A stretch of 64,000 nt of DNA, from NCBI RefSeq assembly GCF_001750285.1, contig NZ_MAMP01000020.1, positions 62,001 through 126,000 of the forward strand. The letters are read 5' to 3'. This DNA is from Domibacillus iocasae. Its GTDB lineage: Bacteria; Bacillota; Bacilli; Bacillales; Domibacillaceae. Position 1 is the first letter of the stretch, and every line of letters starts with the position of its first letter. The notes below the pieces were generated by a model. That model was given only the letters and a program-made list of their open reading frames with translations. It searched no databases and was not told the DNA's origin. The position numbers were made by a program, and so were the translations under genes. Below are positions 9,044 through 16,380 of this stretch, in pieces.

Positions 9044-9529
9044 TTATCCCTCATATGTCTCAAATAACTTTTTTAAATCTTCTTGACGTCCTTCTGCGAT
9101 ATACTGCTCAGCTGCTATCAAACGGGCTATTAATTCCCCCTTCGTCAGCCGCGTATATTGTCTAGACACATTCTTTAAATTCCTGTCAGGCTTTAATTGC
9201 CCAAACTCCTGGAAGAAAGTATGTTTTTTATTTTCCCGATAGGGAAGATGCTTTTTTAGTTCTTTCTGCTTCATCTTATAGCTCTTGCTCTTTTCCTTAT
9301 AATACGCGTAGAGTTCCTCATGTCTTCGAATGGTGTTAAAATGAATTCCTTTCTCTTTTTGATCGAGTTCTTTTGTCTTTTGAGATACATTGTGCAGGGT
9401 CACTTCTTTGCCTTCGGCAAGGAGGGCATCAATCGCTTTTTTGCCTAGTTCCAGCGTATGATTTCTTCGTTCGTCATAGTCTTTTTCCAAACCGCTTTTA
9501 TTCTTTTTCGATGATAAGTTTTGGCTCAT
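9044..9529 (-). CDS. TnpC-like accessory transposition protein
   Basis: A 161-residue, highly charged, largely helical protein (about 25% Lys/Arg). It resembles the small third protein of Tn554-family elements (TnpC/DUF6262-like): an N-terminal RRNHTLELGKKAIDALLAEG helix region with an ALLAEGKEVTLHNVSQKT HTH-like segment, then coiled-coil-like lysine-rich stretches. In Tn554, TnpC is not essential but influences transposition frequency and orientation. It overlaps the end of the TnpB-like gene by 32 nt, so translation is probably coupled. Assignment rests on size, order and composition, not on a strong motif. Confidence 0.65.
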   Translation of the reverse strand: MSQNLSSKKNKSGLEKDYDERRNHTLELGKKAIDALLAEGKEVTLHNVSQKTKELDQKEKGIHFNTIRRHEELYAYYKEKSKSYKMKQKELKKHLPYRENKKHTFFQEFGQLKPDRNLKNVSRQYTRLTKGELIARLIAAEQYIAEGRQEDLKKLFETYEG

Positions 9530-11672
9530 TCTCCTTATCTCTCCTATACTCCTCGATTAATGCGATTTCTTTCATTTCAACTTTCGCATCATGTATGACT
9601 TGTTTCATTTTCATCTCTTCCATATCCATACGATTTTCTTTGAAATAATCCTTTGATTCTTCTGCCCATTTTAAATAGGCAATTAACTCATGTTTTTTGT
9701 CAGGTTCGGGTATTTTAGTGACACAACCTATACATGCAAGTTTTGTCGGGCAGACTTTATTCGTTACACATGTCCCCCCAACAGTTTCACTGAATGGCCC
9801 GCTAATTTTTTTTTGACGTTCAAAAAGGGCTCGTAGCTCTTCTGGCTGCCTTAAAACTTCTTTCATCATGTCAATTTCGGTATTCATGCTCGTATGAAAA
9901 TCAGTTATGACCTCCGCTACTTGGGTTTGAGTAGGCTGAGAGTAGTATCCTGTAACCTCTAGATCCTTTTGGTTAAGTATCATTGCTACGACATCAATCG
10001 AAAATTCCTTTGCCTGTACCGCATGTGTCGCAAAACCATGACGCAGTAAGTGTGGCTTCAGCTTTACCAACTTCTTGTCTTGTGTCTCATAAATCAATCC
10101 AAAACAGATGAAGTTTAAAATACATCCCAAAGTTTGATGTCCAAAATGTCTGCCATGCAATTGAAACACATAAGGCTGATTTGGCCGCGATATACCTCTA
10201 TATTTTTGATAGTTAAATTCCACCGTTGGAATGGAGCCTTCATAGTGTGTATCTTTAAGGTAAAAACCAATTTCCTTTATTAATTCAAAAGTATCTTTAT
10301 TGACATAAAAGACTGCGGGCTCATCTCTTCCTTTCGGAACGGCCCTAAACATGTGCGTTTTTTTTTTCTTATTTGTTTTTGGGTCCGTGATGCTGCCCTT
10401 ATGAAAACACCCATTACCAAAGTGGACTTGAGCTACTTCACCTAACCTTGCACCTGAAGCCGTAAATATGTCTAGTGCCGTTGCACCGAACAGAGCTGTA
10501 ATATACAAAACCTCAACGTTCATTAGTATGCCATCGGCATATTGCTGAGAGTTAGTTATAAAAGTCCCTTGTGCTAGAATCCCTTTGCGATTAGCGAGAA
10601 AAGGGACGGATTTATCTTCTGAATCGGGTTCCCTGTACCCGTACATCTCAAGTATTTTGAGTTTTTCATTTATTTGTTCTTCGCTTAGAGATTGATACCA
10701 AACTCCGATTAATTGATGTTCCAAAATGGGTAAAAACCAAAAACCTTCGGTTTCTTCTACTGGTTCACCAGTTTCATCATCCAACATTTCAGCTTTTAAA
10801 AACTCGACGAAGTATTCATTTTTTTCATCTGAAAAAGTAGAATTCCGTTTCTCTGCTTGCCTGATTGTAGCTGCACGATAATGTTCCCTGTGATGAAGGA
10901 CGAAAGAAGACTTATCCCATAATCGAAAAGAAAAAAGTTCCTTTGATACATTTCCACGTTTCTCATTTTCAATATATGCAAAGTCAAAAGGAAGAGGATA
11001 ATCGTTAGCTTTGACTAATTCCACAGCCTCCAAGTATTTCTGCCGCAGACGCCTAACTTGATTAAGCCGAAACCCGCCTTGGGCACGAATTATTAAAAAT
11101 TCTTTGGAAATGGCATCTGTTTCCGACTTCCGTTTACTTTGTGCAGATTTCTTTGCTGCTTTTGCGACTTTAAAATCTTTGCTATCCAAGTGTGTTTGAG
11201 GGAGTAAAAAAGGAGCGAATACTTCTTGTTGCTCCTTTGTCAACTTGGTCGAGTGCCACGACTGCATTTTTTTTACAGTAGTTTTATAGTGTCCAAAGAA
11301 TGCGCTTTTCTTGTGATCTGAATGGGAGGGGAGAATCTCCCCTCGTAAATAGTCGGACAGATGTATATCTACATCAAAATCATGAACGCTTGCTACTTTG
11401 AGTTCTTGAAAGAGTGACCTAAGAACAATATTTAAAACTTGTAAATTTATAGAAATGGTTTTAGGGTCCAAGTTTTGATTGGATGTTAACATCAACACTA
11501 ATGCTAAGTGGTTTGTAAAAGGATAGCCACAACAGTTGTTTTTGAAGTAACGCAGATGCGCAGGGTGAACTTTGTCCCAAAGATAACCTCGTTTATCCTG
11601 GTAGAGAAGAATGTTGTCATCAACCTTGCTTTTTAATTGTTGATACCACAGTTCTAATTCATCAATCGCCAT
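9498..11672 (-). CDS. TnpB-like large tyrosine recombinase
   Basis: A 724-residue protein with a C-terminal tyrosine-recombinase domain. Catalytic elements visible are the first Arg in TASGARLGEVAQVHF, the HxxR box in HLLRHGFATHAVQ and the nucleophile Tyr in EVTGYYSQPTQTQ. Past the catalytic domain is a cysteine cluster (CVTNKVCPTKLACIGC, near residue 660) that could bind a metal, a feature seen in TnpB of Tn554-type elements. The length exceeds Tn554 TnpB (about 630 aa) mainly in the N-terminal part. It lies 33 bp after the TnpA-like gene and overlaps the TnpC-like gene. Expected to act with TnpA-like as one integration/excision machine. Confidence 0.85.
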   Translation of the reverse strand: MAIDELELWYQQLKSKVDDNILLYQDKRGYLWDKVHPAHLRYFKNNCCGYPFTNHLALVLMLTSNQNLDPKTISINLQVLNIVLRSLFQELKVASVHDFDVDIHLSDYLRGEILPSHSDHKKSAFFGHYKTTVKKMQSWHSTKLTKEQQEVFAPFLLPQTHLDSKDFKVAKAAKKSAQSKRKSETDAISKEFLIIRAQGGFRLNQVRRLRQKYLEAVELVKANDYPLPFDFAYIENEKRGNVSKELFSFRLWDKSSFVLHHREHYRAATIRQAEKRNSTFSDEKNEYFVEFLKAEMLDDETGEPVEETEGFWFLPILEHQLIGVWYQSLSEEQINEKLKILEMYGYREPDSEDKSVPFLANRKGILAQGTFITNSQQYADGILMNVEVLYITALFGATALDIFTASGARLGEVAQVHFGNGCFHKGSITDPKTNKKKKTHMFRAVPKGRDEPAVFYVNKDTFELIKEIGFYLKDTHYEGSIPTVEFNYQKYRGISRPNQPYVFQLHGRHFGHQTLGCILNFICFGLIYETQDKKLVKLKPHLLRHGFATHAVQAKEFSIDVVAMILNQKDLEVTGYYSQPTQTQVAEVITDFHTSMNTEIDMMKEVLRQPEELRALFERQKKISGPFSETVGGTCVTNKVCPTKLACIGCVTKIPEPDKKHELIAYLKWAEESKDYFKENRMDMEEMKMKQVIHDAKVEMKEIALIEEYRRDKENEPKLIIEKE

Positions 11673-11704
11673 TACCTTCCCACACCCTCCGACTTATTTA
11701 TGGA

Positions 11705-13093
11705 TTAACTATTTAATTCATTAATAAAATCCATCAAATCATATTCTTTCTCGGACATTTGAATAATCTTATTTTCAGGTTCAACCGAAGGTTGTGTAGC
11801 CCTCTTACGAGGTTTTTGCTGATTTAAATACTCCTCCTGTTCCTTTTTCATCTTTTCTAACAATCTGTCGTGCTGTTCTGCTACATAATCTTTTTCGTCA
11901 ACGTAGTGTTCATACACTTTCATCGTGTCTGCTTTCGCACTCCAATTCATGTAAAGCCGTAATCGTTCAATGGCCTGATCCTGTGCAGCTTTATCCTTGT
12001 ACTGTTCACGAATCATACGGATACTACGAGTCACAAACCAATGACGAGTTTTATGAATGTTAATTTTTATTTCAGCTTTTTCCATAACGGTTTTCCAATT
12101 TTTTAAAAAGGCATCATATGTGTAGGGGTTCCCGTACTGATTAAGGAATAGTGGTGTTCCATCAGGAAAATCATTTATATTTAAACCACTTTTATCTGCT
12201 TTCTTTCTCTCACGATAAATATAACGGTCAAGTAGTTTTAGCGTGTCATTATCTACTTTCAAAAACTTTGTTCTTTTTCCATGGCTTCCCTTATTAAAGG
12301 TGGTAAACTCACCCTTGTCATGCCTGGCACGATAGTCACCAAATGTTAGCTCAATAACCTCTCTCGCTCTCGCTCCAGTTTGAAATAACATCCTTGTGAT
12401 GATTTCATCTCTAAGCTTCCAGTTGCTGACTCTCCCAGCTTCATAAATCATGAAGGGAAGGTGAGGATTATCAATAACCTGAGGCTTCCACTCCCCATTT
12501 ATGATCTTAAAAAACGAGTCGGTTAATCTTCGAGATCTTTTAGGCAAAGGTTCTTCTGTACCTGCCTCTTTAGGCATTCTAGGTTTTCCTTCCCTAACAC
12601 CTTCCTTTTGGGCTTGGTGTTCTTCTAAAATGGCGTGCGCATCAATTAAGGGGTTGGGATAAGGATACATCTTTAAATGAATCATGATTTTATAAAAAGA
12701 TTTTAAAGCACTTAACAAGTGCCTGACAGTGTTAGGGCTTTTATTTGTTAATGACACATTATAATAGGTTTTGTGATCGCTTGATGTGACTTTACAGTAC
12801 GATTCATTTATCAGGAAGTCCTCTATGGCTACCCGAACCGCCTGTGGTTCGTCATCCCAATGTATAGTTCTCCCTTGATAATTGCTATCGGTACGCAGCC
12901 ATGTAAAGAACCTATAAAGTGCTTTTAGGTAGGATTCAGCACTACTATCTGAAATTCTCCCTAATGCCTCTTTATAGAAAACGGTGAGGGGCAAAAAAGG
13001 CTTACTAAGCTTGTCCAAGACAATTAACTGGTATTTTTTGGGAATTACCCCTTCGGGGCATTTCACATGGTAATAATAGGAACTGATTTCCAT
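11705..13093 (-). CDS. TnpA-like tyrosine recombinase
   Basis: A 462-residue tyrosine recombinase. An N-terminal SAM-like core-binding domain (FYKEALGRISDSSAESYLKA through residue about 150) is followed by the catalytic domain with Arg in QTGARAREVIELTF, HxxRH in IHKTRHWFVTRS and the Tyr nucleophile in MKVYEHYVDE. A basic tail (KPRKRATQP) follows. Together with the larger recombinase downstream it forms the two-recombinase pair typical of Tn554-family elements. The start ATG at 13093 lies 6 bp after the upstream HTH gene, indicating one operon. All catalytic residues are present, so the enzyme looks functional. Confidence 0.85.
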   Translation of the reverse strand: MEISSYYYHVKCPEGVIPKKYQLIVLDKLSKPFLPLTVFYKEALGRISDSSAESYLKALYRFFTWLRTDSNYQGRTIHWDDEPQAVRVAIEDFLINESYCKVTSSDHKTYYNVSLTNKSPNTVRHLLSALKSFYKIMIHLKMYPYPNPLIDAHAILEEHQAQKEGVREGKPRMPKEAGTEEPLPKRSRRLTDSFFKIINGEWKPQVIDNPHLPFMIYEAGRVSNWKLRDEIITRMLFQTGARAREVIELTFGDYRARHDKGEFTTFNKGSHGKRTKFLKVDNDTLKLLDRYIYRERKKADKSGLNINDFPDGTPLFLNQYGNPYTYDAFLKNWKTVMEKAEIKINIHKTRHWFVTRSIRMIREQYKDKAAQDQAIERLRLYMNWSAKADTMKVYEHYVDEKDYVAEQHDRLLEKMKKEQEEYLNQQKPRKRATQPSVEPENKIIQMSEKEYDLMDFINELNS

Positions 13094-13099
13094 CCTACA

Positions 13100-13642
13100 T
13101 CAGCCTCCTTTATTTTCTAACCAATTGTAAAAGTCAGGCTTTTCTATTCCTTGTTCGCGCAATTTTATTTCATCGTAGTCGCGTTGTGTAAAATGAATCA
13201 CGCTCTGTTTCGCTTCAGGTGTAATTGGGTCAGGTGTCCACTTCTTCGTTATAGCCGCTTTGATAAATTTGTAGGGGTCAATAAGGTTTCTGTTTTGCTG
13301 TCGTATAATTAAACAGATTTCAAGTGCATGTTCTAAAGGTAAAGAAGCGAGAACTTCATGCACTTCTTCTGGAGGAGAAGTAAGAGTGGCTACTTGGTAT
13401 GCTAATTTGACTAATTCAGATTTGTTGCAGTCAGTAGAAGGTGAGGAAAGTTTGTTTTGTATGTTTTTGGGAGAAGAACCCGTTACGGCTGCTATATCAC
13501 CTGCGGGTATCTTCCAGCCTTGTTTACGGCTGTTTTGGAATGCATTGGGAAACATTCCATCTTTTATTTTTCGTTTAATCGTTTCTTCATTCTTGTAGCC
13601 CAAAAGGGCTGCTGTTTCTTTAACCGAGAAATACTTTTCCAT
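13100..13642 (-). CDS. HTH (excisionase/MerR-like) protein, first gene of the transposition operon
   Basis: A 180-residue protein whose N-terminus, KYFSVKETAALLGYKN...WKIPAGDIAAV (residues 3-55), is a winged-helix-turn-helix of the excisionase/MerR-type family. The remainder (LVKLAYQVATL ... YDEIKLREQGI) has no domain I recognise. It is the first gene of the operon, with an AGGAGGG ribosome binding site before the ATG at 13642, and is 6 bp from the TnpA-like gene. Canonical Tn554 has no such gene. A role as recombination directionality factor or operon regulator is inferred only from position and fold. Confidence 0.65.
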   Translation of the reverse strand: MEKYFSVKETAALLGYKNEETIKRKIKDGMFPNAFQNSRKQGWKIPAGDIAAVTGSSPKNIQNKLSSPSTDCNKSELVKLAYQVATLTSPPEEVHEVLASLPLEHALEICLIIRQQNRNLIDPYKFIKAAITKKWTPDPITPEAKQSVIHFTQRDYDEIKLREQGIEKPDFYNWLENKGG

Positions 13643-13937
13643 ACAAATCCCTCCTAAAAAGTATTGTACTTAACAAGTTACCTCTTCGAATATATGTTCT
13701 ATTATAAAATTTTGTAATAGGAAAGTCAAAACATAACTGGCAAATTTGTAATTTAAATGGTTCTGTTAAAGTCCAATGTTGATAAAATCCGTATTAGTTT
13801 GTGATACGCTATATGGACGTACTGTTGATTAAAAATAACTTTAAAAGCGAGATGAAGGAAAGTATTTCAAATCATTTTATTGAATAATAATGCATATTAG
13901 TGTAATATTATGCAAAAGCTTGTGAGGGGGAAAAACA

Positions 13938-14381
13938 ATGTCAGTAATAATCCGCACTTCTGACACTAAAGATTTAAACCAACTGACTGATCTAATGTAT
14001 CAATACATCGTAGATTTTTACGAGAGACCAAAACCGCCAATAGAAAAAGTACATCATTTAATTGAAACGCTTTTGGAAAAGAAAAAAGGCATTCAGTACG
14101 TTGCAGAGCATGAAGGAGAGCTTCTCGGTTTTGCAACCCTCTATTTTAGCTTCAGCACAACAAAAGCGGATAAAATAACAGTCATGAATGATTTATTCGT
14201 TATTGAAAAGGCTAGAGGTACCGATGTAGCACAACAACTGTTTACGTCCTGTGAAAAGTTCACCAAAGAAAATGGGTACGCTCACATGTCTTGGGTAACA
14301 GCACCTGAAAATAAACGGGCCCAAAGGTTTTATGAAAAGATGGGTGGTTCTCTCGGGAACTGGTTAAACTATTCAATATAA
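13938..14381 (+). CDS. GNAT-family N-acetyltransferase (element cargo)
   Basis: A 147-residue single-domain GNAT. The core includes IQYVAEHEGELLGFATLYF (beta2-beta4), the acetyl-CoA-binding region LFVIEKARGTDVAQQLF (variant of the Q/RxxGxG/A loop) and the C-terminal PENKRAQRFYEKMGG signature. The ATG at 13938 follows GAGGGGG. Substrate is unknown; such small enzymes acetylate amines, amino acids or antibiotics, and none of the diagnostic regions of known resistance acetyltransferases is recognisable. It lies inside the transposon on the strand opposite to the transposition genes. Confidence 0.85.
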   Translation: MSVIIRTSDTKDLNQLTDLMYQYIVDFYERPKPPIEKVHHLIETLLEKKKGIQYVAEHEGELLGFATLYFSFSTTKADKITVMNDLFVIEKARGTDVAQQLFTSCEKFTKENGYAHMSWVTAPENKRAQRFYEKMGGSLGNWLNYSI

Positions 14382-14398
14382 ATCAAAAAATTTTAGTT

Positions 14399-14413
14399 AA
14401 CAGTTTCGGTCTA
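14399..14413 (+). repeat. Cargo-region repeat AACAGTTTCGGTCTA, copy 1
   Basis: A 15-nt sequence just after the GNAT gene, repeated exactly at 14943-14957 just after the VOC gene, and in degenerate form at 16085-16099. The upstream context TTAATCAACAGT of copy 2 also recurs inverted at about 13816-13827. The copies bracket the cargo genes one by one. Confidence 0.5.
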
Positions 14414-14536
14414 CCATTGACCAGTGAAACAGAATACAACATAAATGTAAGCTTCTATCTGGATTAAAGAGAGTAGAGGTTATTACCTGTTTTTTCATTT
14501 AAATGTTAATATTTACATAAAATGAAAGAGTGATGC

Positions 14537-14923
14537 ATGATGAAACTAAGATTAGAGTTATTTGTTGAAAGTATTGAGAACTCAATTGAATTTTACAGAG
14601 ATATTTTAGAATTTAATGTGCTAAAAGAGGCTGAGAAAGATTATGTGCCAGTTAGAAAAGGAGATGTCATATTAGGTTTAGGAGAGATGAAAAACTTACC
14701 TGAACATCATCCTCTTAAAGTTAATAATCCTAATCAGAAAAATGGTTTAGGAATTGAAATCGTTTTGGAAGTTGAAGATATAAATACATTTTATAACAAA
14801 ATAGTTTCAAAAGGTTATTCCATCGAAACTGAATTATCTAAAAAACCCTGGGGGTTAGAGGATTTTAGACTTCTAGACCCAGACGGCTATTATTTTAGAA
14901 TTACCTCAATAGCAAATGACTAA
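14537..14923 (+). CDS. VOC (glyoxalase/bleomycin-resistance fold) protein (element cargo)
   Basis: A 128-residue vicinal-oxygen-chelate protein with the paired beta-alpha-beta-beta-beta modules: LELFVESIENSIEFYRDILEF at the N-terminus and FRLLDPDGYYFRIT at the C-terminus, with candidate metal ligands Glu8 and a late Glu/Asp. Family members include glyoxalase I, fosfomycin- and bleomycin-resistance proteins and extradiol dioxygenases; which applies here cannot be told. Two adjacent in-frame ATGs (14537, 14540) follow GAAAGAG. The gene is bracketed by exact 15-nt repeats at 14399 and 14943, as if it had been added as a unit. Confidence 0.8.
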   Translation: MMKLRLELFVESIENSIEFYRDILEFNVLKEAEKDYVPVRKGDVILGLGEMKNLPEHHPLKVNNPNQKNGLGIEIVLEVEDINTFYNKIVSKGYSIETELSKKPWGLEDFRLLDPDGYYFRITSIAND

Positions 14924-14942
14924 GGTTTGTTTGAGTTTAATC

Positions 14943-14957
14943 AACAGTTTCGGTCTA
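14943..14957 (+). repeat. Cargo-region repeat AACAGTTTCGGTCTA, copy 2
   Basis: Exact copy of the 15-nt sequence at 14399-14413, here 20 nt after the VOC stop codon. Confidence 0.5.
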
Positions 14958-14986
14958 TTGTAGAACAATAATTGGATAAATAAAAG

Positions 14987-15023
14987 TAGGCTCATGATTA
15001 TCTCGTTGATTATCATGAGCCTA
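14987..15023. terminator. Hairpin between convergent cargo genes
   Basis: A 16-bp stem with one mismatch (arm from TAGGCTCATGAT at 14987, partner 15008-15023) with a 5-nt loop, between the VOC and PhzF-like genes. Probably a bidirectional terminator. Confidence 0.6.
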
Positions 15024-15087
15024 TTCTGTTGGATGATACTAAAGTTATTAAACTCAGTTATCGAACGTCCAGCCACTATATGTATAC

Positions 15088-15978
15088 TTATTCAATTTCA
15101 ACATCAATGCTTTTAACATAGACAGCCGTACCAGAAATAGAGATATCTAATTGCTCAAGTTCTTCTTTTACGTGCACGTATACTCGTCCGTCCCTATTGA
15201 TTTCGTGCCCTTGTTCCACTATAAGCGTCGCTGGTAATGCCATATCCTTGTTCACAAAGGTTTTATAATACGCTCCCATTACGCCTGAAGCCGTTCCTGT
15301 AACAGCATCTTCAATTGTACCCGAATAAGGAGATGAAAAGTGACGGGCGTGCATATCATTCTCATCATCGCGAACTTCAAAACAGATAGGGTGTAAAGAA
15401 GCCTTTGGCATTTCTGTTAAAACACTCGGAAAGTTTTCTGTCACTGGATTCATTTTCTCAAAGCTTGCTAGCTCTTTAATCGGTATAATCAACGTCCAAA
15501 TTCCTGTACTGCCATAAACGATTGGATACGTAGTATGTAAATCTTCTTCCCTTAACCCGATGGATGCTGCTAAATCAGACCTTGAACCCTTAAATGGTTG
15601 AAATTCGGGTTTTGCATGCTGCATGGTTATCAGTAATTGATTATTTTCTTCATGGACATGTATTGGCAGCAAACCTACATTTGTTTCAATTATAAAATCT
15701 GACTGTTCCAGCAAGCCATTCATTCTTAAAGCATAAACTGTCCCCATAGTTGCATGACCGCATAAATTTATTTCGTGTCCAGGTGTGAAATAACGGATAC
15801 GAAAATCTGCTACATTAGAAGAAACAACAAAAGCTGTTTCGTTAAATCCTACTGCTGCTGCAATCGCTAACATCTGCTTTTCTGTGTAATCATCACCGTT
15901 TAATACAACACCAGCGGGATTCCCTTTCTCTGGAATCGAACTAAACGCATCAATATGTTTTACATCCACCTTTACCAA
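15088..15978 (-). CDS. PhzF-family isomerase-like protein (element cargo)
   Basis: A 296-residue PhzF/diaminopimelate-epimerase-fold protein. Signature segments are VKHIDAFSSIPEKGNPAGVV at the N-terminus, the catalytic-Glu region AVGFNETAFVV, the FTPGHEINLCGHATMGT motif, and DAVTGTASGVMGAYY in the second half. PhzF isomerises trans-2,3-dihydro-3-hydroxyanthranilate in phenazine synthesis, but most family members are of unknown substrate, and no phenazine genes are present. The ATG at 15978 lies downstream of a GAGGGGGAA ribosome binding site. It faces the VOC gene and is the last gene before the right end of the element. Confidence 0.88.
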   Translation of the reverse strand: MVKVDVKHIDAFSSIPEKGNPAGVVLNGDDYTEKQMLAIAAAVGFNETAFVVSSNVADFRIRYFTPGHEINLCGHATMGTVYALRMNGLLEQSDFIIETNVGLLPIHVHEENNQLLITMQHAKPEFQPFKGSRSDLAASIGLREEDLHTTYPIVYGSTGIWTLIIPIKELASFEKMNPVTENFPSVLTEMPKASLHPICFEVRDDENDMHARHFSSPYSGTIEDAVTGTASGVMGAYYKTFVNKDMALPATLIVEQGHEINRDGRVYVHVKEELEQLDISISGTAVYVKSIDVEIE

Positions 15979-16084
15979 AATAAATTCCCCCTCGGCTCAT
16001 CAAAATCTTCCAGTTCATTGTATCTTGAATGGTTGAAATTCACAACACGCTTATATATTTTTAATTGTCCCTATCCTGTCACTC

Positions 16085-16099
16085 AACAGTATTGGTCAA
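16085..16099 (+). repeat. Degenerate cargo-region repeat, copy 3
   Basis: TCAACAGTATTGGTCAA here matches the 14943 copy context TCAACAGTTTCGGTCTA at 14 of 17 positions. It lies upstream of the PhzF-like gene in a 385-bp stretch to the element's right end that otherwise holds no gene. Confidence 0.3.
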
Positions 16100-16179
16100 C
16101 TAATGCTTAATAGTTTGGAAACCTTTAAATATCAACAGCCAACTTTAACAGAGCCATTTAGATCGATGTGGAAATAAAA

Positions 16180-16223
16180 GTAGTGATAAAGATTTTTAAA
16201 TGTTGTGATAAATGTAGTAATAA
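16180..16223 (+). repeat. Right subterminal repeats (three variants)
   Basis: Read outward on the plus strand, GTAGTGATAA (16180-16189), GTTGTGATAA (16202-16211) and GTAGTAATAA (16214-16223) resemble the left copies GTCGTGATAA and point the opposite way, so the two clusters form an inverted set near both ends. Confidence 0.45.
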
Positions 16224-16246
16224 AGTGGCGAAAAAAAAGCGGAAAA

Positions 16247-16276
16247 AGGTGTATCAACAAAATGGTTGATACACCT
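16247..16276 (-). terminator. Hairpin near the right end of the element
   Basis: A 12-bp perfect stem (arm AGGTGTATCAAC, 16247-16258; complement 16265-16276). On the minus strand it is followed by TTTTT. It mirrors the hairpin near the left end and may insulate the cargo from outside transcription. Confidence 0.55.
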
Positions 16277-16328
16277 CTAAACTGTGGGGGTTAAACAACA
16301 TACGTCGTCGTTTATTTATACTGTCATT

Positions 16329-16352
16329 TCTTTCATTTTCTTAGTTTCAGTA
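16329..16352 (-). repeat. Right imperfect terminal inverted repeat of the element
   Basis: Partner of the left end repeat, read on the minus strand. Both repeats sit exactly 11 nt from the GCGCCG/CGGCGC terminator arms. Confidence 0.6.
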
Positions 16353-16363
16353 TTACATAGTAA

Positions 16364-16377
16364 CGGCGCTTTTTTGA
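16364..16377. terminator. Right arm of the interrupted terminator hairpin
   Basis: CGGCGCTTTTTTGA, the perfect complement of the arm at 8857-8870. It originally served as the terminator between the amidase gene and lplJ. Confidence 0.85.
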
Positions 16378-16380
16378 ACG

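Larger units (their letters stand above)
8871..16363. mobile_element. Tn554-like tyrosine-recombinase transposon inserted in a terminator loop
   Basis: The boundaries are set by the two halves of one terminator stem (8857-8870 and 16364-16377). Each end has an 11-nt junction segment followed by an inverted terminal octamer TACTGAAA (8882-8889, and complement at 16345-16352). Inside are a minus-strand module (HTH, two tyrosine recombinases, TnpC-like), then three unrelated enzyme genes. The gene set matches Tn554-family transposons (TnpA, TnpB, TnpC) plus one extra regulator. The two recombinases keep their catalytic residues, so the element could be active. By eye the element is richer in AT than the flanking genes. 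No direct target duplication is seen, as expected for tyrosine recombinases. Confidence 0.8.

Noticed and set aside
13938-14923. GNAT and VOC genes as named antibiotic-resistance genes
   Set aside because: Only the general folds can be recognised; no feature specific to a known resistance family is visible.
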